Of a stretch of 7,767 nucleotides of DNA, positions 1-6,150 are shown in pieces. Source of the DNA: an uncultured Oscillospiraceae bacterium (GTDB taxonomy: Bacteria; Bacillota; Clostridia; Oscillospirales; Ruminococcaceae); contig UQGL01000062.1 of the NCBI GenBank assembly GCA_900540595.1, forward strand, positions 1-7,767, written 5' to 3'. The notes below the pieces were generated by a model that saw nothing but the letters and a program-made list of their open reading frames with translations, did no database searches and was not told the origin of the DNA. Positions within the stretch are counted from its first letter, which is position 1; every line of letters starts with the position of its first letter. A program made the position numbers and the translations under genes.

Positions 1-65
1 AGCTGCCGCACCTCGCTCGCCGTATCGGCACTTAGAATTATGCGGTATTGCCCTACAATTCCGGC

Positions 66-79
66 TTACAAATTTGTAA
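66..79. promoter_or_regulatory. Perfect 14-bp palindrome, possible operator
   Basis: TTACAAATTTGTAA is its own reverse complement. It ends 16 bases upstream of the proposed -35 box of the SGNH hydrolase promoter, a common place for a dimeric regulator to bind. The palindrome is seen directly; its role as an operator is inferred and no regulator is identified. Confidence 0.35.
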
Positions 80-95
80 AACATTTTCGCGGCTC

Positions 96-124
96 TTGTG
101 TGCGGGGGCTTTGTGGCGTATAAT
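96..124 (+). promoter_or_regulatory. Sigma-70-type promoter for the SGNH hydrolase gene
   Basis: A perfect TATAAT at 119-124 is preceded, after a 17-base spacer, by TTGTGT at 96-101. The -35 box matches the TTGACA consensus only in its first three bases. Transcription would begin near 131, leaving a leader of about 35 bases before the ATG at 165. The consensus -10, ideal spacing and placement directly before the gene make this the likely start of a one-gene transcript. Confidence 0.7.
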
Positions 125-164
125 AACAGTGTATAGTTTTTAGGAAAAGAGAAGCGAGGCTTTT

Positions 165-1175
165 ATGGCTGATTTTTATACCTACCGCAGTGAGGTTGCC
201 GGCAAGCGGCGCAAGCGGAAATTGTTTTTGGCCCTGATCGTGCTTCTGGCGCTGCTCTGCGCCGGGGCCGGGTTTTACTGGTTCCGTGACAACGGCACCC
301 CGGCACCGCAGGAGGCAGACAGCGCCGCGGCACAGCCGACTGCGACGGCGGAATCTACGATGGCCCCTACGGCCGCACCGACCCAGCAGCCCATCGCCGA
401 GCCGCAGCGCCTTGTGCAGAACGTGGATACCGCCGTGTGGGACAAGTCCGAGCCGGTCGCCCAGACCATAGATACGGAGTTTCTGAACACCGACCACCGG
501 ATGGTGGCGGTCCCGATGCTGGGCACGGTGACGAAGGACTACTTCAACACCGTGACCTTTGCGGGGGACAGCATTGCCTCCGGCCTCGGCATCTATGACA
601 CAGGCTACCACAATGCGCATTATGCAACCTATGTCAGCGCGGGCGTGCAGACCTTTGTCAACAATGTCAGCGTCAAGAACGCTGTCACCGGCGCGACCGA
701 GACCCCGATGGAGACCATTGCAGCCAGCCAGCCGGACTATCTGTATATTCTGGTCGGCACCAACAATCTGGTTGTGCAGGGCAGTGAGGACAGCTTCATT
801 GCCTACTATGAGCGTCTGATCGACATGCTGCGCGAGCAGCTCAACCCCGGCGTCATTCTTTATATTCAGGCCATCCCCGGTGTGCAGGAGACGGTCGCCG
901 CGTCCAAGCCGGGGCTGGACAACCAGCGCATCGCCACCGTCAACGATCTGCTGGCCAATATGGCGCTGCGCAAGGGCTGTTACTATGTCAATATCCGGGA
1001 GGCCCTGACCAACACGGCGGACGGCAGCCAGATCGATGACTATGCCACCAAGGACGGCGTGCATTTTAATGCGGCGGGCTATCATGCATGGGCCGAGTAT
1101 CTGGCCACCCATACCGTCTGGAACCGCCGCAGCGTGTACAGCGGCGAGAACCCTTATTATATCTACGGCGCATAA
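165..1175 (+). CDS. Membrane-anchored SGNH/GDSL-family hydrolase
   Basis: A 336-residue protein with a basic N-terminus (KRRKRK at 14-19), one hydrophobic segment (about 20-40), an Ala/Pro/Thr/Gln-rich linker (about 45-80) and an SGNH hydrolase domain (about 120-318). Block I is FAGDS with Ser136 as the likely nucleophile, block III is VGTNN (Gly198, Asn200), and block V is DGVH with Asp297 and His300. This gives the full Ser-Asp-His triad. The family hydrolyses esters, often acetyl groups on peptidoglycan or polysaccharides; the substrate here is unknown. Positive residues before the segment place the N-terminus inside and the catalytic domain outside the membrane. Cys32 is preceded by ALL, which is not a good lipobox, so a lipoprotein is unlikely. 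The start at ATG 165 has GAGG at 156-159, five bases upstream. It has its own promoter and terminator, so a link to glycogen metabolism is not implied. Confidence 0.88.
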   Translation: MADFYTYRSEVAGKRRKRKLFLALIVLLALLCAGAGFYWFRDNGTPAPQEADSAAAQPTATAESTMAPTAAPTQQPIAEPQRLVQNVDTAVWDKSEPVAQTIDTEFLNTDHRMVAVPMLGTVTKDYFNTVTFAGDSIASGLGIYDTGYHNAHYATYVSAGVQTFVNNVSVKNAVTGATETPMETIAASQPDYLYILVGTNNLVVQGSEDSFIAYYERLIDMLREQLNPGVILYIQAIPGVQETVAASKPGLDNQRIATVNDLLANMALRKGCYYVNIREALTNTADGSQIDDYATKDGVHFNAAGYHAWAEYLATHTVWNRRSVYSGENPYYIYGA

Positions 1176-1193
1176 AGAAGTATTTTGTACAAA

Positions 1194-1235
1194 TCCCCTG
1201 CAGGGTGTAAAAAACACCCTGCAGGGGAATTTTTT
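1194..1235 (+). terminator. Intrinsic terminator after the SGNH hydrolase gene
   Basis: A perfect inverted repeat pairs 1194-1208 with 1214-1228 (15 bp, core CCCTGCAGGG) around an AAAAA loop and is followed by six T (1230-1235). It lies 18 bases after the stop codon. This is a textbook Rho-independent terminator and separates the hydrolase transcript from the glycogen genes. Confidence 0.93.
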
Positions 1236-1257
1236 GTACAGCTGTACGAAAAACACC

Positions 1258-1271
1258 TCGATATATGTCGA
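1258..1271. promoter_or_regulatory. Near-perfect 14-bp palindrome upstream of glgB
   Basis: TCGATATATGTCGA is symmetric except for one mismatched pair. It lies about 60 bases upstream of the proposed glgB -35 box, compatible with an operator or activator site. No regulator family can be named from the sequence. Confidence 0.25.
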
Positions 1272-1331
1272 ACTTGTACAAAACGAACAGGCAACATACG
1301 AAAATTTTAGCGGAATATTACACAAAAACCC

Positions 1332-1360
1332 TTGAAATTCCCGCATGAAACATGTAATAT
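1332..1360 (+). promoter_or_regulatory. Probable promoter of the glgBCDA cluster
   Basis: TTGAAA (1332-1337, five of six matches to the -35 consensus) and TAATAT (1355-1360, four of six to the -10 consensus) are separated by 17 bases. Transcription would begin near 1367, giving a leader of about 58 bases before the glgB ATG. It is the best-scoring pair by eye between the upstream terminator and glgB. No clear second promoter is visible before glgC, glgD or glgA. Confidence 0.62.
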
Positions 1361-1382
1361 AGATACAGAGATCATACAAAGT

Positions 1383-1409
1383 CGGTGCATTGTACCCGGT
1401 ACAGCACCG
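1383..1409 (+). promoter_or_regulatory. Stem-loop in the glgB mRNA leader
   Basis: CGGTGC (1383-1388) pairs with GCACCG (1404-1409). After a two-base AT bulge, TGTAC (1391-1395) pairs with GTACA (1399-1403), leaving a three-base CCG loop. The stem ends five bases before the ribosome binding site at 1415 and no T-run follows, so it is not a terminator. It could stabilise the mRNA or affect ribosome access. At DNA level the same bases contain the palindrome TGTACC-C-GGTACA. Confidence 0.4.
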
Positions 1410-1414
1410 CCAAA

Positions 1415-1421
1415 AGGGGAG
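1415..1421 (+). promoter_or_regulatory. Ribosome binding site that fixes the glgB start
   Basis: AGGGGAG lies three bases before the ATG at 1425. The frame stays open upstream to a TTG at 1332, but that codon is part of the proposed -35 box and has no ribosome binding site. The ATG at 1425 is therefore the start. Confidence 0.85.
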
Positions 1422-1424
1422 ATT

Positions 1425-3509
1425 ATGTTGAAACAGCGCAAAGAAACGCCAAAAAGCTCCGATCTGCCCATTTATCTGTTCAAACAGGGCAACAATCAGG
1501 AGGCTTACCGCTACTTTGGCGCCCATCTGTGTGAGCAGAACGGGGAGGCCGGCGTGGTGTTCCGCGTCTGGGCACCGCATGCCAAGGCCGTTTCCATTGT
1601 GGGCGACTTCAACAGCTGGACGCCCGGTGAGCATCCGATGGAGATGGTAACGGACGGCATCTGGGAGCGCTTTGTACCCGGCATCAAGCAGTTTGATGTT
1701 TACAAATACTGCATCACCACCCCGGCGGATGAGCTGGTCTATAAGGCTGATCCGTATGCCTTCCATACCGAGACCCGCCCCTCCAACGGCAGCAAGGTTT
1801 ATGACATTGAGGGCTATGAGTGGGGTGATGCCGCCTGGATCAAGGATGAGCAAAAGCGGGATGTGATCAACAGCCCGATGTCCATCTATGAGCTGCAGGT
1901 CGGCAGCTGGAAGATGAAGGACCCCGAGAACGGCGTCCCGTACAACTATGCCGAGCTGGCCGAGGAGCTGATCCCGTACATCAAGGAGATGGGCTACACC
2001 CATGTGGAGCTGCTGCCCATCACCGAATATCCGTTTGACGGCAGCTGGGGCTATCAGGTCACGGGCTATTTTGCGCCCACCAGCCGGTACGGCACCCCCA
2101 AGGATTTCATGACTCTGGTGGATAAGCTGCATCAGGCGGACATCGGCGTCATTCTGGACTGGGTCCCTGCCCACTTCCCGAAGGACGGCTACGGCCTGTA
2201 CATGTTTGACGGCGCCCCCTGCTATGAGGACCCCAACCCCCGCCGCGGCGAGCACAAGGAATGGGGCACGATGGTCTTTAACTACGGCATGAAGGAGGTC
2301 GAAAGCTTCCTGATCTCCAGTGCCATGTTCTGGGTGGATCGCTACCATGTGGACGGTCTGCGCGTGGACGCCGTGGCCAGCATGCTCTATCTCGACTACA
2401 ACCGCAAGGACGGCGAGTGGGAGCAGAATGTCAAGGGCGGCAAGGAAAATCTGGAGGCCATCGCCTTCCTGCAAAAGCTGAATACAGCCATTCTGGGCCG
2501 GTATCCCCATAAAATGATGATTGCCGAGGAATCCACGGCATGGCCGCTGGTCACAAAGCCGGCTGCCGATGGGGGATTGGGCTTCAACTTCAAGTGGAAC
2601 ATGGGCTGGATGAACGACATGCTCAGCTACATGAAGACCGACCCGCTCTTCCGCGCGGGCAACCACGGCAAGGTCACCTTCAGCTTCTTCTATGCCTTCA
2701 GCGAGAATTTTGTGCTGCCCATCAGCCATGATGAGGTCGTACACGGCAAGTGCAGCCTTTTGAACAAGATGCCCGGCGATTATGAGGAAAAGTTCGCAAA
2801 CCTGCGCACCTTCTTCGGCTATATGATGGCCCACCCCGGCAAGAAGCTGCTCTTTATGGGGCAGGATTTCGGCCAGTTCATCGAGTGGGACGAGAAAAAG
2901 CAGCTGGATTGGATGCTGCTGGGCTATGACAAGCACCGCGAACTGCAGGGCTATGTCAAGGATCTGAACCACTTCTACCGCGAAACGCCCGCCCTGTGGC
3001 AGGTGGATTACAGCTGGGAGGGCTTCCAGTGGATCGTGCCGGATGACAGCAAGCAGAGTGTGATAGCCTTCCTGCGCCGTGATGCGGCAGGGAAGATGCT
3101 CCTTGTTGTCTGCAACTTCAACCCCGTGCTGCGCAAGGATTACCAGATGGGCGTGCCGAACCCCGGCAGCTACAAGGAAATCCTCAACTCCGATGACAAG
3201 AAGTACGGCGGCTCCGGTGTCACCAACGGCACGGTCAAGAGCGAGAAGGGCCCGATGCACGGCTTTGACCAGCATATTTCGCTGACACTGCCGCCGATGT
3301 CCACCCTCTACCTCAGTGTACCCGCAGCCCGCAAGCCGCGGACCAAGAAGGCGGATGCTGCTGACAAAAAGGCGGCAGAGCCGACAAAGCCCGCTGCCAA
3401 AAAGGCAACGAAAGCCACTGCAAAGGCCGCTGCCCCTGCAGCACCGGCCAAGACGGAGGCAGCCCCCAAACGCCGGGGACGCCCGCCCAAAGCCAAAACG
3501 ACGGTATGA
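1425..3509 (+). CDS. glgB: 1,4-alpha-glucan (glycogen) branching enzyme GlgB
   Basis: A 694-residue GH13 branching enzyme that cleaves alpha-1,4 glucan chains and rejoins the piece by an alpha-1,6 bond; cytoplasmic. An N-terminal CBM48 domain lies at about 30-115 (FRVWAPHA, GDFNSW). The catalytic barrel spans about 150-520: region I DWVPAHF (245-251), region II GLRVDAVASM with nucleophile Asp315, region III AEEST with acid/base Glu368, and region IV SHDEVVHGK with His435 and Asp436. An all-beta C-terminal domain ends near 633 (TLYLSV). The long N1 domain of E. coli GlgB is absent, as is usual in many Firmicutes. Residues 636-694 form an unusual tail with 14 Lys, 19 Ala, 8 Pro and 5 Arg, ending in an AT-hook-like RRGRPPK (683-689). 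The motif SIYELQVGSW (153-162) differs from the usual SIYEVHLGSW. First gene of the cluster; 137 bases separate it from glgC. Confidence 0.96.
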   Translation: MLKQRKETPKSSDLPIYLFKQGNNQEAYRYFGAHLCEQNGEAGVVFRVWAPHAKAVSIVGDFNSWTPGEHPMEMVTDGIWERFVPGIKQFDVYKYCITTPADELVYKADPYAFHTETRPSNGSKVYDIEGYEWGDAAWIKDEQKRDVINSPMSIYELQVGSWKMKDPENGVPYNYAELAEELIPYIKEMGYTHVELLPITEYPFDGSWGYQVTGYFAPTSRYGTPKDFMTLVDKLHQADIGVILDWVPAHFPKDGYGLYMFDGAPCYEDPNPRRGEHKEWGTMVFNYGMKEVESFLISSAMFWVDRYHVDGLRVDAVASMLYLDYNRKDGEWEQNVKGGKENLEAIAFLQKLNTAILGRYPHKMMIAEESTAWPLVTKPAADGGLGFNFKWNMGWMNDMLSYMKTDPLFRAGNHGKVTFSFFYAFSENFVLPISHDEVVHGKCSLLNKMPGDYEEKFANLRTFFGYMMAHPGKKLLFMGQDFGQFIEWDEKKQLDWMLLGYDKHRELQGYVKDLNHFYRETPALWQVDYSWEGFQWIVPDDSKQSVIAFLRRDAAGKMLLVVCNFNPVLRKDYQMGVPNPGSYKEILNSDDKKYGGSGVTNGTVKSEKGPMHGFDQHISLTLPPMSTLYLSVPAARKPRTKKADAADKKAAEPTKPAAKKATKATAKAAAPAAPAKTEAAPKRRGRPPKAKTTV

Positions 3510-3646
3510 CCGCCTTTGGATAAAAAGCATCACCGCAAAATCCCTGCCCTGCGGGCATAAGCATCGCAGCAGGCGGCAGCCGAGAGTATGCGGTAATGTC
3601 ATAAAGTTAAAAACGGCATACGCCGAAATTTAAGGGGAGAAATCTT
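3510..3646 (+). other. glgB-glgC spacer with weak hairpins
   Basis: No terminator or convincing promoter is visible, so read-through from glgB to glgC is likely. Small stem-loops can be drawn: TGCCC-TGC-GGGCA (3545-3557) and CGGC-ATAC-GCCG (3614-3625). GTATGC (3586-3591) can also pair with GCATAC (3616-3621), competing with the second hairpin, which ends six bases before the glgC ribosome binding site (AAGGGGAG, 3632-3639). The pairings are seen; any regulatory role is speculative. Confidence 0.3.
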
Positions 3647-4870
3647 ATGGCTAAAGAAATGATCGCAATGATCCTGGCAGGCGGCCAAGGCTCACGCCTC
3701 TATGCGCTGACCCAAAAGCTCGCCAAGCCGGCCGTTCCGTTTGGCGGAAAATATCGTATCATCGATTTTCCGCTCTCCAACTGTGTCAACTCCGACATTG
3801 ATACCGTCGGTATTCTGACCCAGTATCAGCCGCTTGTCCTGAATGAGTATATCGGCAACGGCCAGCCTTGGGACCTGGACCGTCTGCACGGCGGCGTACA
3901 TGTCCTGCCGCCCTACCAGCAGGCCAGCGGCTCTGACTGGTACAAGGGCACCGCCAACGCCATCTATCAGAACCTGTCCTTCATTGACCGCTATGATCCC
4001 AAGTATGTCATCATCCTGTCCGGCGATCAGATCTGCAAGCAGGATTACTCTGACTTCCTGCGCTTCCACAAGGAAAAGAACGCAGAGTTCTCCGTTGCCG
4101 TTATGGAGGTGCCATGGAGCGAGGCTTCCCGCTTCGGCCTGATGGTCACTGACGAGGACGACCGCATCAACGAATTCCAGGAGAAGCCGAAGAACCCGAA
4201 GTCCAATCTGGCTTCCATGGGTATCTACATCTTCAACTGGGATATCCTGAAGAAGTACCTGACCGAGGATGAGGCTGACCCCAACTCCGAGAACGATTTC
4301 GGCAAGAATGTCATTCCCAACCTGCTGAAGGACGGCCGCCGTATGTACGCCTACCACTTCAGTGGCTACTGGAAGGATGTCGGCACCATCGGCAGCCTGT
4401 GGCAGGCCAACATGGAGGTGCTGGACCCCAAGCATTCCGGCATCAACCTGTTCGATGAAAACTGGAAGATCTATTCCCGCAACACCGGCCGTCCCTGCCA
4501 GCAGATCGGCAGTGACGCCACCATCGTCAACTCCATGGTATCCGAAGGCTGCAAGGTCAACGGCACGGTCAACAACTCCATCCTGTTCCCCGGCGCCGTT
4601 GTGGAAAAGGGTGCCACCGTTGAGGCAGCCGTTGTTATGGGCGGCACTGTCATTAAGGCGGGCGCATCCGTCAAGCACTGTATCGTGGCGGAGAATGTCA
4701 CGATCGAGGAGGGCGCCACCGTCGGTGCCATGCCGGAGGGCGGCCTGAACATTGCCGAGCCCGGTGATGTGGCTACCGTTGGTTCCGGCGTTGTCATCGG
4801 TAAGGGTGCAACGGTCGGCCCCAAGGCAATGGTTTCCAGCGATGTAAAGGATGGTGAGGAACAATGGTAA
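3647..4870 (+). CDS. glgC: Glucose-1-phosphate adenylyltransferase GlgC (ADP-glucose pyrophosphorylase, catalytic subunit)
   Basis: A 407-residue cytoplasmic enzyme making ADP-glucose and pyrophosphate from glucose-1-phosphate and ATP, the committed step of bacterial glycogen synthesis. The nucleotidyltransferase domain fills about 1-260: [13 protein letters not shown] (10-22) for [23 protein letters not shown] (27-46), WYKGTANA (98-105), LSGDQ (124-128) with metal-binding Asp127, FQEKP (177-181) with the glucose-1-phosphate lysine Lys180, and YWKDVGT (241-247) with Asp244. A left-handed beta-helix with hexapeptide-like repeats follows (about 285-395). All core catalytic residues are present. 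[10 protein letters not shown] replaces the more usual SGDHIYKMDY. AAGGGGAG lies seven bases before the ATG. The stop overlaps the glgD start by 7 bp, so the two subunits are probably translationally coupled. Allosteric effectors cannot be read from the sequence. Confidence 0.97.
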   Translation: MAKEMIAMILAGGQGSRLYALTQKLAKPAVPFGGKYRIIDFPLSNCVNSDIDTVGILTQYQPLVLNEYIGNGQPWDLDRLHGGVHVLPPYQQASGSDWYKGTANAIYQNLSFIDRYDPKYVIILSGDQICKQDYSDFLRFHKEKNAEFSVAVMEVPWSEASRFGLMVTDEDDRINEFQEKPKNPKSNLASMGIYIFNWDILKKYLTEDEADPNSENDFGKNVIPNLLKDGRRMYAYHFSGYWKDVGTIGSLWQANMEVLDPKHSGINLFDENWKIYSRNTGRPCQQIGSDATIVNSMVSEGCKVNGTVNNSILFPGAVVEKGATVEAAVVMGGTVIKAGASVKHCIVAENVTIEEGATVGAMPEGGLNIAEPGDVATVGSGVVIGKGATVGPKAMVSSDVKDGEEQW

Positions 4871-5988
4871 ACAGCAATGTAAACGCTCTCGGCGTCATTT
4901 TCGCCAACACCTATGATAACCTCGTTCCCGAACTGGTGGCGGAGCGCTCGATGGCCTCCATCCCCTTCGGCGGACGCTACCGCCTGATCGACTTCACGCT
5001 GTCCAGCATGGCCAACGCCGGCATCGACAATGTGTCTGTCATCGTGCGTAAAAACTACCACTCCCTGATGGATCACCTCGGCGCAGGCCGTGAGTGGGAC
5101 CTGACCCGCAAGCGCGGCGGCCTGAACATTGTGCCTCCCTTTGCAGAGCGCAGCGTCAAGCTGTACTCCGGCCGTGTGGACGCTCTCGAAAGCATCCTGA
5201 ACTGGCTCGAGGATCAGAAGGAGCGCTATGTCATCCTGTCCGACTCCTACATTGCCATGAACTTTGACTTCGGCAAGCTGGTGGACGCCCATGTCAAGTC
5301 CGGCGCTGATGTCACGATGGTCTACAACCGCGCCCCCATCCCCGAGGGTGCCCGCAGTGATAACTACACCATCCGCACCGATGAGAACGGCCGTGTGACC
5401 GAGATCCTCTCCAATGACTACCGCATGGGCGAGCAGAACCTCGCCATGAACATCTATGTCATTGAGCGCGAGAGCCTGATCCACCTGATCCACGATGCCT
5501 CTGTCCGCGGTCTGGTCTACTTTGAGCGCGACATTCTGGCCCGCAACCTCAAGCTGCTGAATGTCCAGTCCTATGAGTTTGACGGCTATGCGGCCCGCAT
5601 CTCCGACATGAAGAGCTATTTCGATGAGAATATGCGCCTGCTGCAGGACGGCAGCATGAACGCACTGTTCGGACCGGCCCCCATCTACACCAAGATTCGT
5701 GACGATAACCCGACCCGTTATCTGCAGGGCAGCTCCGTCAAGAACAGCCTGCTGGCGGACGGCTGCGTTATCGAGGGCACCGTGGAGAACAGCGTGCTGT
5801 TCCGCGGCTGCAAGATCAAGAAGGGCGCTGTCGTCAAGAACTGCGTGCTGATGCAGGATACCGTGGTCGAGCCCAACGCCAATGTTGAGTATGTCGTGAC
5901 CGACAAGAATGTCCACATCACGGAGGACAAGAAGCTTGCCGGCACCGACACCTTCCCGGTATTTATTGCTAAGAACCACAGCGTATAA
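4864..5988 (+). CDS. glgD: GlgD, non-catalytic or regulatory paralogue of ADP-glucose pyrophosphorylase
   Basis: A 374-residue GlgC homologue. It keeps the fold markers [16 protein letters not shown] (33-48), LSDS with Asp127, and a C-terminal beta-helix of hexapeptide-like repeats (about 290-350). It lacks several catalytic signatures: the GGxGxRL loop is replaced by [10 protein letters not shown] (11-20), the EKP lysine motif is missing from TEILSNDY, and the YWxDVGT site reads [13 protein letters not shown]. Firmicute GlgD proteins are known to have little or no activity alone and to form hetero-oligomers with GlgC that alter its kinetics. That role is expected here from family and context. 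The ATG overlaps the last codons of glgC, with GTGAGGA at 4854-4860 just upstream inside glgC, favouring coupled, stoichiometric synthesis. A 162-base spacer with strong hairpins follows. Confidence 0.94.
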   Translation: MVNSNVNALGVIFANTYDNLVPELVAERSMASIPFGGRYRLIDFTLSSMANAGIDNVSVIVRKNYHSLMDHLGAGREWDLTRKRGGLNIVPPFAERSVKLYSGRVDALESILNWLEDQKERYVILSDSYIAMNFDFGKLVDAHVKSGADVTMVYNRAPIPEGARSDNYTIRTDENGRVTEILSNDYRMGEQNLAMNIYVIERESLIHLIHDASVRGLVYFERDILARNLKLLNVQSYEFDGYAARISDMKSYFDENMRLLQDGSMNALFGPAPIYTKIRDDNPTRYLQGSSVKNSLLADGCVIEGTVENSVLFRGCKIKKGAVVKNCVLMQDTVVEPNANVEYVVTDKNVHITEDKKLAGTDTFPVFIAKNHSV

Positions 5989-6003
5989 CCGGTACGCCAT
6001 CCG

Positions 6004-6025
6004 CACCGGCGGTCCGCCGCCGGTG
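6004..6025 (+). promoter_or_regulatory. GC-rich stem-loop 15 bases after glgD
   Basis: CACCGGCGG (6004-6012) pairs perfectly with CCGCCGGTG (6017-6025) around a TCCG loop. It is followed by TTGGGGGAG and not by a T-run, so it is not an intrinsic terminator. It may protect the glgBCD message from 3' exonucleases, or act as part of the larger structure that follows. Confidence 0.55.
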
Positions 6026-6027
6026 TT

Positions 6028-6127
6028 GGGGGAGAAATAACGCTCATAGAGGTCGAACTCCCTCTCCCCGGAGCCGGCTTTGATGAGAGGGCGGGGGAGA
6101 GCAGAAGCTTTCCCCCGCTCTCATTTT
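6028..6127 (+). promoter_or_regulatory. Candidate transcription attenuator between glgD and glgA
   Basis: Four segments can pair in alternative ways. Segment 1 (6028-6035, GGGGGAGA) pairs with segment 2 (TCTCCCC, 6063-6069). Segment 2 as CTCTCCCC (6062-6069) pairs with segment 3 (GGGGAGAG, 6094-6101), and CCCTCTC (6060-6066) pairs with GAGAGGG (6085-6091). Segment 3 also forms the arm of a long hairpin, 6083-6102 with 6107-6124, having 18 pairs, a GG bulge at 6090-6091 and an AGAA loop. That hairpin is followed by a short T-run (6124-6127). The last hairpin resembles a terminator or a block before the glgA ribosome binding site. No leader peptide or ligand-binding domain is recognised. The pairings are seen directly; the function is inferred. 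A mobile palindromic element is an alternative explanation. Confidence 0.5.
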
Positions 6128-6140
6128 GTGAAATTCGCAC

Positions 6141-6145
6141 GGAGG
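6141..6145 (+). promoter_or_regulatory. Ribosome binding site that fixes the glgA start
   Basis: GGAGG lies five bases before the ATG at 6151. The in-frame GTG at 6145 overlaps this site and cannot be the start, so GlgA begins MKILYAASE, as is typical of the family. Confidence 0.92.
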
Positions 6146-6150
6146 TGCTT

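Larger units (their letters stand above)
1..164. other. Upstream non-coding region of the SGNH hydrolase gene
   Basis: No gene can be assigned here. The first bases could be the end of an upstream gene: one forward frame reads ten sense codons to a TAG at 33-35 and another reads to a TAA at 77-79. Neither is long enough to judge. The rest is AT-rich and carries a palindrome (66-79) and a promoter (96-124), listed separately. Seen directly: no tRNA, terminator or repeat of note in the first 60 bases. Confidence 0.5.
1184..1281. repeat. Recurring TTGTAC words and GTAC-centred palindromes
   Basis: TTTGTACAAA (1184-1193) and TTGTACAA (1274-1281) are perfect palindromes. GTACAGCTGTAC (1236-1247) is a perfect 12-bp palindrome that follows the terminator T-run, with flanking T and A runs extending the symmetry. 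TTGTAC also starts at 1234 and again at 1390 in the glgB leader. Four copies of one 6-base word in about 210 bases is more than expected by chance, and three lie within palindromes. These could be binding sites for a regulator of glgB; that is inference. Confidence 0.4.

Noticed and set aside
1..60. Partial gene at the left edge, on either strand
   Set aside because: Several frames are open over these few bases on both strands, none has a clear start or a recognisable protein motif, and the stretch is too short to choose between them.
1..60. Fragment of 16S rRNA, suggested by the reverse-strand words ATACCGCATAAT
   Set aside because: Only about a dozen bases resemble the rRNA; the flanking bases do not match, so it is likely coincidence.
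258..270. Lipobox at Cys32 of the SGNH hydrolase
   Set aside because: The residue before the cysteine is Leu where Gly, Ala or Ser is needed; a plain membrane anchor fits better.
1332..1424. Longer GlgB starting at the TTG at 1332
   Set aside because: That codon forms the -35 box and has no ribosome binding site, and the 31 extra residues do not resemble a GlgB N-terminus. The ATG at 1425 has a strong site.
66..3602. 1,178-codon open frame on the minus strand as a real gene
   Set aside because: It runs antisense and in register with two well-supported genes, crosses a terminator and a promoter, and encodes a repetitive His/Gly/Val/Leu-rich product without recognisable domains.
6004..6025. 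GC-rich hairpin after glgD as an intrinsic terminator
   Set aside because: No T-run follows the stem; the next bases are TTGGGGGAG.
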